Assembly (NCBI RefSeq): GCF_000384295.1
Contig: NZ_KB913037.1
Coordinates: 8,433,533 to 8,497,532, forward strand
Direction of reading: 5' to 3'
DNA from: Amycolatopsis balhimycina FH 1894
GTDB lineage: Bacteria > Actinomycetota > Actinomycetes > Mycobacteriales > Pseudonocardiaceae
Length of the DNA: 64,000 nucleotides
Position 1 is the first letter of the stretch. Every line of letters begins with the position of its first letter. The translations under genes and the position numbers were made by a program. Shown here one piece after another: positions 17,189 through 26,139 of this stretch. Below the pieces are notes generated by a model. The model was not told the DNA's origin, made no database searches, and worked only from the letters and a program-made list of their open reading frames with translations.

Positions 17189-19158
17189 CCGCGACCTTCG
17201 GCTGGCTGCGCAAGCAGCTGGCGGGCATCGTGGCGCTGGTGCTGATCCTCGGCCTGTTCCTGGTCGCGCGGCTGCCCAGCGTCGACGCCGCCGAGCAGGA
17301 CTCGATGGCGGGCAAGTTCCACTTCACCCCGATGACGATCGCGCTGCCCGCGGCGAAGAAGTCGCAGTCGATCCGGACGGTGAACAAGGAGTACGAGAAG
17401 ATCGCGGCCTGGATCTCCTCGGTGGGCGCCGCGATCGCGATCAACGACATCAGCGGCAGCGGCAAGCCGAACGACCTCTGCCTGGTGGACCCGCGCAGCG
17501 ACCAGGTCGTCATCACGCCGGCGCCGGACTCGGGCCCGCGTTACGCCCCCTTCGCGCTCGACCCCGCGCCGGCGCTGCCGACGTGGGACTACATGGCGCC
17601 GATGGGCTGCGTCCCCGGTGACTACAACGAGGACGGCCGCACCGACGTCCTGGCCTATTACTGGGGCCGGAGCCCGGTGCTGTTCCTGCAGAAGGCCACC
17701 GCCACCAAGTTCGACGCCTCGGCCTTCCAGCCGACCGAGCTGCTGCCGGGCAACCACCGCGGCCCGGACGGCAAGTACAACGGTCCGCTGTGGAACACCG
17801 ACTCCGTGACCATCGGCGACTTCGACGGCGACGGGCACATCGACGTCTTCGTCGGGAACTACTTCCCGGACAGCAAGGTCCTCGACCCGAACGCCGACGG
17901 CGGCATCACGCTGAACCAGTCGATGTCGCACGCGGTGAACTCGGGCGCCAAGTACATCTTCCGCTGGACCGGCGCGACGTCCGGGGCGAACCCGGCCGCG
18001 CAGTTCGCCGACGCCTCGGCGGGCATCCCGGAGGACGCACGCCTCGGCTGGACGCTGGCCTCCAGCGCGACCGACGTCGACGGCGACAACCTGCCGGAGC
18101 TCTACATCGCCAACGACTTCGGGCACGACCACTTCCTGTACAACAAGTCCACGCCGGGGCACGTGTCCTTCGGCGAGGTCACCGGGGTCCGCGGGATCGC
18201 CGACCCGAAGTCGAAGGTGCTGGGCCACGACTCCTTCAAGGGGATGGGCGTCGACTTCGGCGACCTGAACCACGACGGCCTCTACGACCTCTTCGTCAGC
18301 AACATCACGACGTCGTGGGGCATCGAGGAGTCGAACTTCCAGTTCATGAACGAGGCCAAGGACAACGCGGACCTGACCCGGCAGCTGAAGGACGGCGTCG
18401 CGCCGTTCCACGACGACAGCGGCAAGAACGGCACGGCGTGGTCCGGCTGGGGCTGGGACGTCAAGATCCAGGACTTCAACAACAGCGGTGAGAACCAGAT
18501 CGCCCAGGCGACCGGGTTCGTCAAGGGGCAGATCAACCGCTGGCCGAACCTGCAGGAGATCGCCACGGCCCACGACGGCCTGCTGTCCAACCCGTTGTGG
18601 TGGCCGAACGCCCGCGCCGGTGACGACATCGGTGGCGACCAGACGCTGCACTTCTTCGTGAAGAGCCCGGACGGCCGCTACGCCGACCTCGCGCCGAAGC
18701 TGGGCCTGGCCGTGCCGGTGCCCACCCGCGGCATCGCCGTCGGCGACACCGACTCCGACGGCCTGCCCGAGTTCGCCGTGGCCCGGCAGTGGGAAGAGCC
18801 GATCTTCTACCACAATGACAGCCCGAACCCCGGCAAGTACCTGCAGCTGAAGCTGACCACCGACGCCCCGGTGGCGCCCGGCCCGCTGCCCGCGGCCGGC
18901 GTGCCCGCGATCGGCGCCCAGGTCACCGTGACCACCTCGGACGGCAAGAAGTACCTCGGCCGGGTCGACGGCAGCAGCGGGGAGGCCGGCCGGCGCAGCT
19001 TCGACATCCAGATCGGTCTCGGCCACGACGTCAGCGGCCCGCTCGACGTGCACCTGCAGTGGCGCGACCGGACCGGGCAGCTGCGGACACAGAACCTGAA
19101 GCTCGAACCCGGCTGCCACATGTATCAGCTCGGCTCCACGGCGAAGGAAGCGATGTGA
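17185..19158 (+). CDS. UnbV-like enediyne protein (E4-like), CRTAC1/ASPIC family
   Basis: 657 residues; ATG overlaps the previous stop, with GGAGGGAAGAAGA as ribosome site. Residues about 11-35 (LAGIVALVLILGLFLVARLP) form a signal anchor, so the bulk is outside the membrane. Then come FG-GAP/VCBS beta-propeller blades with calcium-type Asp loops (GDYNEDGRTDVLAY; IGDFDGDGHIDVFVGN; TDVDGDNLPELYIAND; GDLNHDGLYDLFVSN; GDTDSDGLPEFAVARQ). The last 90 residues are the ASPIC/UnbV domain (IGAQVTVTTSDGKKYLGRVD). Part of the conserved enediyne PKS cassette; its chemical role is not established. Confidence 0.95.
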   Translation: MTATFGWLRKQLAGIVALVLILGLFLVARLPSVDAAEQDSMAGKFHFTPMTIALPAAKKSQSIRTVNKEYEKIAAWISSVGAAIAINDISGSGKPNDLCLVDPRSDQVVITPAPDSGPRYAPFALDPAPALPTWDYMAPMGCVPGDYNEDGRTDVLAYYWGRSPVLFLQKATATKFDASAFQPTELLPGNHRGPDGKYNGPLWNTDSVTIGDFDGDGHIDVFVGNYFPDSKVLDPNADGGITLNQSMSHAVNSGAKYIFRWTGATSGANPAAQFADASAGIPEDARLGWTLASSATDVDGDNLPELYIANDFGHDHFLYNKSTPGHVSFGEVTGVRGIADPKSKVLGHDSFKGMGVDFGDLNHDGLYDLFVSNITTSWGIEESNFQFMNEAKDNADLTRQLKDGVAPFHDDSGKNGTAWSGWGWDVKIQDFNNSGENQIAQATGFVKGQINRWPNLQEIATAHDGLLSNPLWWPNARAGDDIGGDQTLHFFVKSPDGRYADLAPKLGLAVPVPTRGIAVGDTDSDGLPEFAVARQWEEPIFYHNDSPNPGKYLQLKLTTDAPVAPGPLPAAGVPAIGAQVTVTTSDGKKYLGRVDGSSGEAGRRSFDIQIGLGHDVSGPLDVHLQWRDRTGQLRTQNLKLEPGCHMYQLGSTAKEAM

Positions 19159-19159
19159 C

Positions 19160-20164
19160 ATGACCAGCCCGACTCTGACCAAGGTGGACAGTGCGCCACC
19201 GAAGCGGACCAACAAGGTCATCACCGCGCTGCGGCGCTTCGCGATCTCGATCACGATCTTCAACATCGTCGGCTACACCGTGCTCGGCTTCGAGCAGCCG
19301 TGGCTGTACCCGTTCGTCGCGCTGGCGACCGCGTACACAACGGAGATCGTCCTCGAGATCATCAACTCCCGGGTGACCCACCGCGACGTCCGGTTCCGGG
19401 GCAACGGGTTCAAGGGGCTGATGGAGTTCCTCCTGCCGGCGCACATCACCGGTCTCGCCCTCAACATGCTGACCTACGTCAACGACCGGATCCTCGTGAT
19501 GATGTTCGGCGTCGCCGTCGCGGTCGGCACGAAGTGGATCCTGCAGGCGCCGGTGTACGGCCGGATGCGGCACTACATGAACCCGTCGAACTTCGGCATC
19601 ACGATCATCCTGCTCGTGTTCCCGTGGGCCAGCATCGCCCCGCCGTACCACTTCACCGAGCAGATCCCCACCTGGGGCGGCTGGCTGATCGTGGGCATCA
19701 TCCTCGCGTCGGGCACGGTGCTCAACGCGATGCTGACCGGCCGCATGTTCCTCATCGCGGGCTGGCTGAGCTTCTTCGTCGTCCAGGCCTTCGCTCGCGG
19801 CTGGCTCTTCGGCACGTCGATCACCGGCGCGCTGGCGATGGGCACCGGCGTCGCGTTCGTGCTCTACACCAACTACATGGTCACCGACCCGGGCACGTCG
19901 CCGTCGAAGCCGGGCTCGCAGTTCGCGTTCGGGGCCGGGGTGGCGCTCGCGTACGGCTTCTACACCGCCGTGCACGTCGCCTACGGGTTGTTCCTGGCCA
20001 CCGCGACCGTGTGCCTGATCCGCGGGATGTTCCTGTGGGGCCTGCACTTCTCGAACAAGGCGCGGATCAGGTTCGAGGCCGACCAGGCCGCGCTGAAGGC
20101 GAAGCTCGAGCTCGCGTCGGCAGCGACGGCGGGCGACGAGAAGCCCGGGGCTGTCGCGGCATGA
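19160..20164 (+). CDS. UnbU-like enediyne membrane protein (E5-like)
   Basis: 334 residues with about nine hydrophobic membrane segments between residues 20 and 310. It contains the RnfD/NqrB-like stretch MRHYMNPSNFGITIILLVFP and YTNYMVTDPGTSPSKPGSQF, where related redox subunits carry flavin. The start lies 1 bp after the previous stop and its end overlaps the P450 start (ATGA). UnbU proteins belong to the five-gene enediyne PKS cassette. A role in membrane-bound electron transfer is suggested by the fold but unproven. Confidence 0.94.
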   Translation: MTSPTLTKVDSAPPKRTNKVITALRRFAISITIFNIVGYTVLGFEQPWLYPFVALATAYTTEIVLEIINSRVTHRDVRFRGNGFKGLMEFLLPAHITGLALNMLTYVNDRILVMMFGVAVAVGTKWILQAPVYGRMRHYMNPSNFGITIILLVFPWASIAPPYHFTEQIPTWGGWLIVGIILASGTVLNAMLTGRMFLIAGWLSFFVVQAFARGWLFGTSITGALAMGTGVAFVLYTNYMVTDPGTSPSKPGSQFAFGAGVALAYGFYTAVHVAYGLFLATATVCLIRGMFLWGLHFSNKARIRFEADQAALKAKLELASAATAGDEKPGAVAA

Positions 20165-21534
20165 CCATCTCCTCGGACGAAGCCCGGGCGGCGCGCACCG
20201 CGCCTCCCGGGCCGCCGCGCCGGGCGACGTTCCGGTTGCTGAAGCAGCTCTTCACCGACCGGCTCGCGCTCATGGGCGACAACGCCGAGGCCTACGGCGA
20301 CGTCGTCCGCATCGCCATCGGCCCGAAGGCGATGTACCTGGTGAACCACCCCGACCTGGCCAAGCACGTGCTCGCGGACAACGCGGCCAACTACCACAAG
20401 GGCATCGGCCTGCAGGAGGCCCGCCGGGCCCTCGGCGACGGCCTGCTCACCAGCGACGGCGAGACCTGGAAGACGCAGCGCCGGACCATCCAGCCGGTGT
20501 TCCAGCCCAAGCGGATCTCGCGCCAGGCCGCGGTCGTCGCGTCCGAAGTGGACGATCTGATCAAGCGGCTGGCCGCGCACGACGGGCCGGTCGAGATCCT
20601 GCACGAGATGACCGGGCTGACGCTCGGCGTGCTCGGCAAGACGCTGCTCGACGCCGAGCTCGGCGGGTACGAGACCCTGGGTCACTCGTTCGAGGCCGTG
20701 CAGGACCAGGCTATGTTCGAAGCGGTCACGCTGAGCATGGTGCCGCAGTGGGTGCCGCTGAAGAAGCAGGTGGAGTTCCGGACCGCGCGCGAGGACCTGC
20801 GCCGGATCGCCGACGAGCTCGTCGAGCAGCGGCTGGCGAACCCGGTCGAGGACGGCGAAGACGTGCTGTCGCGGTTGATCGCGTCGGGGTCGGCGGAAAG
20901 CTCGTCGCGCGAGCGCATGCGGGACGAGCTGATCACCCTGCTGCTGGCCGGGCACGAGACGACGGCGAGCACGCTCGGCTGGGCGTTCCACCTGGTCGAC
21001 GAGCATCCGGAGGTCGGCGAGCGGCTGCACGCCGAGGCCGTCGAGGTCCTCGGCGACCGGCTGCCCGGACACGAGGACCTCCGGAAGCTGACCTACACGG
21101 TGTCGGTCGTGGAAGAGGTCATGCGGCTGTACCCGCCGGTGTGGCTGCTGCCGCGGATCGCCCAGGCCGACGACGAGATCGGCGGGTACCACGTGCCGGC
21201 CGGGTCCGACGTCGTCGTCGTGCCCTACACGCTGCACCGGCACCCGGAGTTCTGGGCCGACGCCGAGCGCTTCGACCCGGGCCGGTTCGCCGGGGCCGAG
21301 CGGCCGCCGCGGTACGCCTACCTCCCGTTCGGCGCCGGGCCGAGGTTCTGCATCGGCAACAGCCTCGGGGTGATGGAGGCGGTGTTCGTGCTCGCGATGG
21401 CCGCGCGGGACCTGCGGCTGCGCAAGGTGCCGGGCAAGGTCGTCGAGCCCGAGGCGATGCTCTCGCTGCGGGTGCGTGGCGGGCTGCCGATGACCGTGCA
21501 CCCCCGGGAGCGGCGGCTGAGCGACGCCGCCTGA
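20161..21534 (+). CDS. Cytochrome P450 (E7-like)
   Basis: 457 residues. I-helix AGHETTAS at 263-270 (oxygen activation), K-helix ExxR at 319-322 (EVMR), and heme loop FGAGPRFCIGN with ligand Cys397. The size and position inside the enediyne operon match the E7 P450 of nine-membered enediyne clusters, an oxidative tailoring enzyme of the core (family knowledge). Translationally coupled to the UnbU-like gene. Substrate not deducible from sequence. Confidence 0.95.
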   Translation: MTISSDEARAARTAPPGPPRRATFRLLKQLFTDRLALMGDNAEAYGDVVRIAIGPKAMYLVNHPDLAKHVLADNAANYHKGIGLQEARRALGDGLLTSDGETWKTQRRTIQPVFQPKRISRQAAVVASEVDDLIKRLAAHDGPVEILHEMTGLTLGVLGKTLLDAELGGYETLGHSFEAVQDQAMFEAVTLSMVPQWVPLKKQVEFRTAREDLRRIADELVEQRLANPVEDGEDVLSRLIASGSAESSSRERMRDELITLLLAGHETTASTLGWAFHLVDEHPEVGERLHAEAVEVLGDRLPGHEDLRKLTYTVSVVEEVMRLYPPVWLLPRIAQADDEIGGYHVPAGSDVVVVPYTLHRHPEFWADAERFDPGRFAGAERPPRYAYLPFGAGPRFCIGNSLGVMEAVFVLAMAARDLRLRKVPGKVVEPEAMLSLRVRGGLPMTVHPRERRLSDAA

Positions 21535-21570
21535 ATCTCTACTGTGGACATTCGACGAGGAGGTAGGCCG

Positions 21571-22140
21571 GTGCAACCCGAGGCCACCCAAGAAGAACGC
21601 TTCAAGAACATGACCCTCGAGGCCTATGCGGACACGATCGTGCCGGGGGAGAAGCGGTTCGCCGACGACCGGGCGATCGCCGGGGCCGCGCCCGGCCCCG
21701 GCTCGGTGGCGGCGGGCGCGCTCGACCTGCTGAACTTCGACGCGACCGGCGTCACGGCCGGCCTGCCCTACCTCGCGCAGTCGCTCAACGACCACGCGAA
21801 GTCCTACGCGGGCGAGGTGGAGCTGGACCTCGACCACGACGTCCCGCCGTTCGCCGCCCTGCCGTACGAGCACCGCCGCGAGCTGGTGCGGCGGCTGACC
21901 ACCCCCGGTCACCCGGAGAAGGACGGCTGGGTCAGCCTCGCGCTGTTCTGCAACATGGCCTACGACAGCGCCGCCCACCTGCACACCGCCGACGCCATCC
22001 GCGACGGGCACCCCGGCCTGCTGGCGCTGGGGTACACCGCCCCGGACGCCGACGGCTTCTGGCGGTTCCCGAAGTACGGCTACGGCCGCAAGCTGGCCGA
22101 ACTCCACCCCGACACGACGCCTTCCGGGAGCCCCGCATGA
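21571..22140 (+). CDS. DUF5987-like protein (E8-like), likely partner of the GMC oxidoreductase
   Basis: 189 residues from the GTG at 21571, preferred over the GTG at 21544 because GAGGAGGTAGG lies directly upstream. The N-terminal segment LEAYADTIVPGEKRFADD and later DVPPFAALPYEHRRELVRRL resemble the small subunit (subunit 3) of gluconate-type dehydrogenases. The next gene, a GMC oxidoreductase, overlaps its stop by 4 bp. The pairing suggests a small/large subunit complex. Size matches the E8 protein of nine-membered enediyne clusters. No signal peptide seen. Confidence 0.82.
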   Translation: MQPEATQEERFKNMTLEAYADTIVPGEKRFADDRAIAGAAPGPGSVAAGALDLLNFDATGVTAGLPYLAQSLNDHAKSYAGEVELDLDHDVPPFAALPYEHRRELVRRLTTPGHPEKDGWVSLALFCNMAYDSAAHLHTADAIRDGHPGLLALGYTAPDADGFWRFPKYGYGRKLAELHPDTTPSGSPA

Positions 22141-23789
22141 GCGCCATCGAGCAGACCGACGTCGTCATCGTCGGCAGCGGGTTCGGCGGGTCCATCCCCG
22201 CCTACCACCTCGCCGCCGGCGGGGCGAAGGTGACCGTGCTGGAGCGCGGGCCGTGGCTGGCCGCGGACGACTTCGAGCACGACTACCTGCTCGGCTCGTC
22301 CTACACCCGGGCGTTCGACTTCGTCGTCGGCGACGGGATGAGCATCCTGGGTGGCAACTGCGTCGGCGGCGGCAGCGTCGTGTACTTCGCCGCGATGCCG
22401 CGGGCGCCGCGGTTCGTCTTCGAGCGCCACGGCAGCATCGGGCGCCGGATGTGGCCTTCGGTCATTTCCCGCGACGCGCTGGAGCCGTGGTACGACCGCG
22501 TCGACGAGGCGCTCCCGGTGTCCACACAGGACTGGACCGACGTCTCCTACGCCGGTGGCCTGTGGGCCGCGGCCTGCAACCACTCCGGCCGGACGGCGAA
22601 CCCGGCGCCGGTCGCCGTGGACAACGACACCTGCGTCAACTGCAACTTCATGATGGCGGGCTGCAAGTTCGACGCCAAGCGGTCGATGCTGACGAACTAC
22701 CTGCCTGCCGCGCTGGCGCACGGCGCCCGGATCCGCCCGCTGCACGAGGTCCAGCGCCTGGAACGGACCGAAGACGGCGGCTACCGCGTCCACTTCGCCG
22801 TGATCGACGAGGAGGACTACCGGGTCCACACCGGCGGCGGCGTGATCGAGGCGAAGGTCGTCATCATCGCCGCCGGCGCCGGGGCCACGCCCGTGATCCT
22901 CCAGCGGTCGGAGGCCGCGCTGGGCGAGATGCCGCACGGCGTCGGCCGGTACTTCTCCGGCAACGGCGAGCGGCTCAACACCGCGATCATCGACGAGGAC
23001 CGCGTCCGCGAGGTGCTCGGACTGTCCCGTGAGGACGGTCCGGTGTACTCGGCCAACCACATCGGCAAGGGCCCGACCGTCGCCAACTGGGACAAGCTCG
23101 ACGGCTCGCTGCCGGAGTACGAGCGGTACTCGCTGGAGCAGCTGTACTTCCCGCCGGGCCTGGGCACCATCCTCGCCCAGGTGCCCGGCGGCGAGGAACC
23201 GCGCTGGTTCGGGGCGGAGAAGAAGGAAATCCTGAAGCAGTGGGCCAACTGGCTCACGATCTTCCTGATGACCGAGGACGACAACGAAGGCGTCTTCGGC
23301 ACGCCGCCGCCCACCGGCAACGCGTACCGCATCTCGCAGCAGATGCTCGGCCGTGGTTCGCTGCGCTACGACCCGACTCCGAACACGCGTCACGGCTGGG
23401 CGCTCGCGGACGCGGACTGCAAGGCGATCATCGAGAAGGACGGCCTGGCTCGCGTGGCCCCCTGGACGAACGACGTCGTCGGCGCGTACACCGTGCACCC
23501 GCTGGCGTCCTGCCGGATCGGGGACGACGCGGCGACGTCCGCGCTGCACCCGAACCACGAGCTGCGCAACCACCCGGGCATCTTCGTCACCGACAGCGCG
23601 TCGGTGCCGGGCGCGCTGACGGTGAACCCGGCGATGACCGTCGCGGCGCTCGCCGAGCGGTCGGTCCCGGGCATCGTCCGGGCCCTGCAGGCCCGCGGCG
23701 TCGACGTCAAGTACGGCGCTCCGGCGCCCGACGGCTCGATCACGGGCCGTCGTGCGGTGTCCAAACTGGACCTGGTCGCCGGAAGCTGA
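22137..23789 (+). CDS. GMC-family FAD oxidoreductase (E9-like)
   Basis: 550 residues. The FAD-binding GxGxxG lies at 12-17 (VIVGSGFGGS), the second FAD motif GGNCVGGGSVVYFAAMP near 75-92, and the C-terminal GMC domain with VHPLASCRIGDD and the final GALTVNPAMTVAALAERS. Near residue 170 there is a cysteine cluster CVNCNFMMAGCKF, as in cholesterol-oxidase and gluconate-dehydrogenase relatives. It ends the compact operon and overlaps the E8-like gene. Expected role: oxidation of an alcohol or C-H site on the enediyne core (inference from E9 proteins). Confidence 0.94.
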   Translation: MSAIEQTDVVIVGSGFGGSIPAYHLAAGGAKVTVLERGPWLAADDFEHDYLLGSSYTRAFDFVVGDGMSILGGNCVGGGSVVYFAAMPRAPRFVFERHGSIGRRMWPSVISRDALEPWYDRVDEALPVSTQDWTDVSYAGGLWAAACNHSGRTANPAPVAVDNDTCVNCNFMMAGCKFDAKRSMLTNYLPAALAHGARIRPLHEVQRLERTEDGGYRVHFAVIDEEDYRVHTGGGVIEAKVVIIAAGAGATPVILQRSEAALGEMPHGVGRYFSGNGERLNTAIIDEDRVREVLGLSREDGPVYSANHIGKGPTVANWDKLDGSLPEYERYSLEQLYFPPGLGTILAQVPGGEEPRWFGAEKKEILKQWANWLTIFLMTEDDNEGVFGTPPPTGNAYRISQQMLGRGSLRYDPTPNTRHGWALADADCKAIIEKDGLARVAPWTNDVVGAYTVHPLASCRIGDDAATSALHPNHELRNHPGIFVTDSASVPGALTVNPAMTVAALAERSVPGIVRALQARGVDVKYGAPAPDGSITGRRAVSKLDLVAGS

Positions 23790-23800
23790 CGTACTAAAAG

Positions 23801-23922
23801 GTCGACATGCGTGATTGCCGGGTCGACACGCGTGATTGGAGGGACGACACGCCGGAGCTGATGGGCGCCGGGCCGTGTCGTCCCTTCAATCACGTGAGCT
23901 GACCCTTCAATCACGCGTGTCG
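23801..23922. repeat. Inverted and direct repeat array built on ACGCGTGATTG
   Basis: GTCGACATGCGTGATTG (23801-23817) and GTCGACACGCGTGATTG (23822-23838) are near-identical direct copies. The arm at 23831-23851 (CGTGATTGGAGGGACGACACG, 21 nt) is inverted at 23874-23894 with one G.U-compatible change, and CAATCACGCGTGTCG at 23908-23922 inverts the second direct copy. The array follows the GMC gene and could end the operon, but its internal layering looks more like a dispersed intergenic repeat element. Confidence 0.75.
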
Positions 23923-23952
23923 GCGTTCTGATCACCTTGGTCTGGAGGAAGT

Positions 23953-24990
23953 ATGGCGGCGGGTGTGGTGCGGGTTGCCTTGCGGCGGGCGCTGCGGGAG
24001 GTGAAGTACGTCGAGGCGGTGCGGCCGCGGCGGGCGCGGGGGCTGGTCCGGGACGTCTACCGGCAGGTGGAGCGGGATTTCGGGATGCTCGCTCCGCCGA
24101 TCGCGCTGCACTCGCCCGCGCCGGACGTGCTCGCCGCGGCGTGGCTGGTGCTGCGGGAGTCGCTCGTCGCGGGCGGGACGGCGAGCCGGGCGGGCAAGGA
24201 GGTCGTCGCGGCCGCTGTTTCGGCGGCGAACTCGTGCCCGTACTGCGTCGAGGTGCACGGGATGGCGCTCGGCTCGCTGGGCGAGCCGGACGCCGCCGCG
24301 GCCATCGAGACCGGTGACGTCATCCCGGACCGGGACACGCGGGCGCTGGCGGCGTGGGCGCGGGGCGAAGGCCCGCTGCCCGCGGACACATCCGGCGCCA
24401 CCGCGGCCGAGCTGACCGGCGTCGCCGTCGCGTTCCACTACCTCAACCGGATGGTGAGCGTGTTCCTCGGCCCGTCGCCGCTGCCGCCGGCCGTTCCGCC
24501 CGCGGCGCGGGCGAAAGCCAAGGCCGTGCTGGGTTTCCTGCTCAAGCCGGGTACCCCGCCCCCGGCCGGGGAAGCACTCGGGCTGTTGCCCGCGGCACCC
24601 GGCGAAGGGCCGGACTGGGCGCGACCGGTCCAGCCGCTCTCCGACGCCTTCGCGCGCGCCGCGGCCGTGATCGAAGAAGCCGGGGAACGCTCGCTGCCGC
24701 CCCGGGTACGGGACCTCGTCCGGCGGGAACTGAAGGCGTGGGACGGCGAACCGCCCGGGCTGAGCCGGGCCTGGGCGGAGGCCGCGCCGGCCGAGCTGCC
24801 GGCCGGGGAGCGTCCGGTGGCCCGGTTCGCCCTGCTGGTGGCGAAATCCGCCTACCAGGTCGACGCCGGTGTCGTCGACGACGTCCGTCCCCTGTGGACT
24901 GACGATCGCGGGCTGGTGGAAGCGGCGTCGTGGGCGGCGTTCGCCGCCGCGGCCGAACTGGGCGGCCGGTTTCCGCCGCACCGCCCGTGA
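23953..24990 (+). CDS. AhpD-like carboxymuconolactone decarboxylase-family protein
   Basis: 345 residues; ATG with TGGAGGAAGT upstream. Residues about 60-170 hold an AhpD core with the redox motif NSCPYCVEVHGMAL (CxxC and downstream His), then FHYLNRMVSVFLGPSPLPP, a helix also seen in the protein at 39964-40512 (NFMNRMVDGLG). The C-terminal half repeats the all-helical plan without cysteines. Such proteins often act as peroxidase-like thiol enzymes. It lies inside the enediyne cluster, but I know of no defined role there. Confidence 0.85.
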   Translation: MAAGVVRVALRRALREVKYVEAVRPRRARGLVRDVYRQVERDFGMLAPPIALHSPAPDVLAAAWLVLRESLVAGGTASRAGKEVVAAAVSAANSCPYCVEVHGMALGSLGEPDAAAAIETGDVIPDRDTRALAAWARGEGPLPADTSGATAAELTGVAVAFHYLNRMVSVFLGPSPLPPAVPPAARAKAKAVLGFLLKPGTPPPAGEALGLLPAAPGEGPDWARPVQPLSDAFARAAAVIEEAGERSLPPRVRDLVRRELKAWDGEPPGLSRAWAEAAPAELPAGERPVARFALLVAKSAYQVDAGVVDDVRPLWTDDRGLVEAASWAAFAAAAELGGRFPPHRP

Positions 24991-25094
24991 AGAGAAGACG
25001 CCCCGCCCGTGGCGGGTGATGATCGAAGGGCCGGGCCGGGCCGATCCGCCCCCACCGGGCCACAGAACCGCCGAAACGGTGAGAGGACAGACGG

Positions 25095-25889
25095 GTGACT
25101 GACACCACCGGAGTGATCGCCGACCTGACCGCCGAGGCCGCCGAAGTCGACGCGCTCGTCGCCGGCCTCGCCGACCGTGACTGGGACCGGCCGACGCCGG
25201 CGCCAGGCTGGAGCATCCGGCACCAGATCGGCCACCTCGCCTTCATCTTCCGCATCGCGGGGCTTTCGGCCGCGCAGCCGGCGGCCTTCCGCGAAATGAC
25301 CAAGTCGCTGGCCGGCGGTTTCGAGAACGCCGTCAACGCGGCGCTCGAGGACTACGTCCACGACCCGGCCGAGGTCCTGCTGGGGCGGTGGCGTGCCGAG
25401 CGCGACGCCGGGATCAAGGCGCTGGCGGCGGTTCCCGGCGACCAGCTCGTGCCGTGGCTGGCCAACCCGCTGCCGCCGTACGTGCTGGCGTGCGCCGGGA
25501 TGATGGAGCTGTTCGGGCACGGCCAGGATGTCGCCGACGCGCTCGGCGTGCGTCCGGTGCGGACCGACCGGATCGGGCACCTGGCCGGCTTCGCCGTCCG
25601 GGTCCGCGACTTCGGTTACGAAGCCCGCAACCTGACCCCGCCCGCGGAAGAGTTCCGGTTCGAGCTCACCGCGCCCTCGGGCAGGCTGTGGGCCTTCGGG
25701 CCGGAGGACGCGACGCAGCGGATCAGCGGCAGCGCCGAAGACTTCTGCCTGCTGGTGACCCGGCGGCGGCACCGGTACGACCTCGACGTGCACGCCAAGG
25801 GCACGCTCGCCGACCAGTGGCTCGACATCGCCCAGGCCTACCGCGGGCCGGCCGGCGAAGGACGACGGCCGAGCCAGTTCGCCCCGTGA
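25095..25889 (+). CDS. TIGR03084-type DinB-fold protein, possibly mycothiol-linked
   Basis: 264 residues with a GTG start and GAGAGGAC upstream. N-terminal DinB/MDMPI helix with metal-type ligands (PTPAPGWSIRHQIGHLAFIF, His at about 46 and 50), second ligand region FGHGQDVADALG, and C-terminal domain RFELTAPSGRLWAFGPEDAT, RISGSAEDFCLLVTRRRHR. This is the maleylpyruvate isomerase-like group, several members of which use mycothiol. It is a paralogue of the gene at 9526-10227. Being between the GMC oxidoreductase operon and the PKS, it could detoxify or modify a thiol adduct (inference only). Confidence 0.85.
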   Translation: MTDTTGVIADLTAEAAEVDALVAGLADRDWDRPTPAPGWSIRHQIGHLAFIFRIAGLSAAQPAAFREMTKSLAGGFENAVNAALEDYVHDPAEVLLGRWRAERDAGIKALAAVPGDQLVPWLANPLPPYVLACAGMMELFGHGQDVADALGVRPVRTDRIGHLAGFAVRVRDFGYEARNLTPPAEEFRFELTAPSGRLWAFGPEDATQRISGSAEDFCLLVTRRRHRYDLDVHAKGTLADQWLDIAQAYRGPAGEGRRPSQFAP

Positions 25890-25930
25890 GCAGCATTGCC
25901 GGCGAATCGCTTGTGGCACAACGGAAGAAG

Positions 25931-25960
25931 GACGGCGCCGCCCGGCCGGGCGGCGCCGTC
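25931..25960 (+). terminator. Strong GC hairpin upstream of the PKS gene
   Basis: GACGGCGCCGCCC and GGGCGGCGCCGTC form a perfect 13-bp stem with a GGCC loop, 41 bp past the preceding stop codon. It probably ends the upstream transcript, so the PKS gene should have its own promoter between about 25961 and 26139. Confidence 0.65.
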
Positions 25961-26139
25961 GCGGCGGCACTTGTCCCCGCGTGCGGACTCGTGGCCGGTG
26001 GCAGCGACAAAGAAGACTTCGCGGGGGAACCGGGTCCATGCTGGACCGGACCGCGTGACGCGGGCGCGCGGCGACGCCGACCAGCGCCGGAGGGGTCGCC
26101 GCGGGGCGACCGAAGGGCTCGAGAGCTAATGGGAGAGCG

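Noticed and set aside
16393..17190. N-terminal extension of the UnbV-like reading frame into the DUF1702 gene
   Set aside because: The extension is a shadow of DUF1702 copy 2; the ATG at 17185 has a ribosome site and begins a clear signal anchor.
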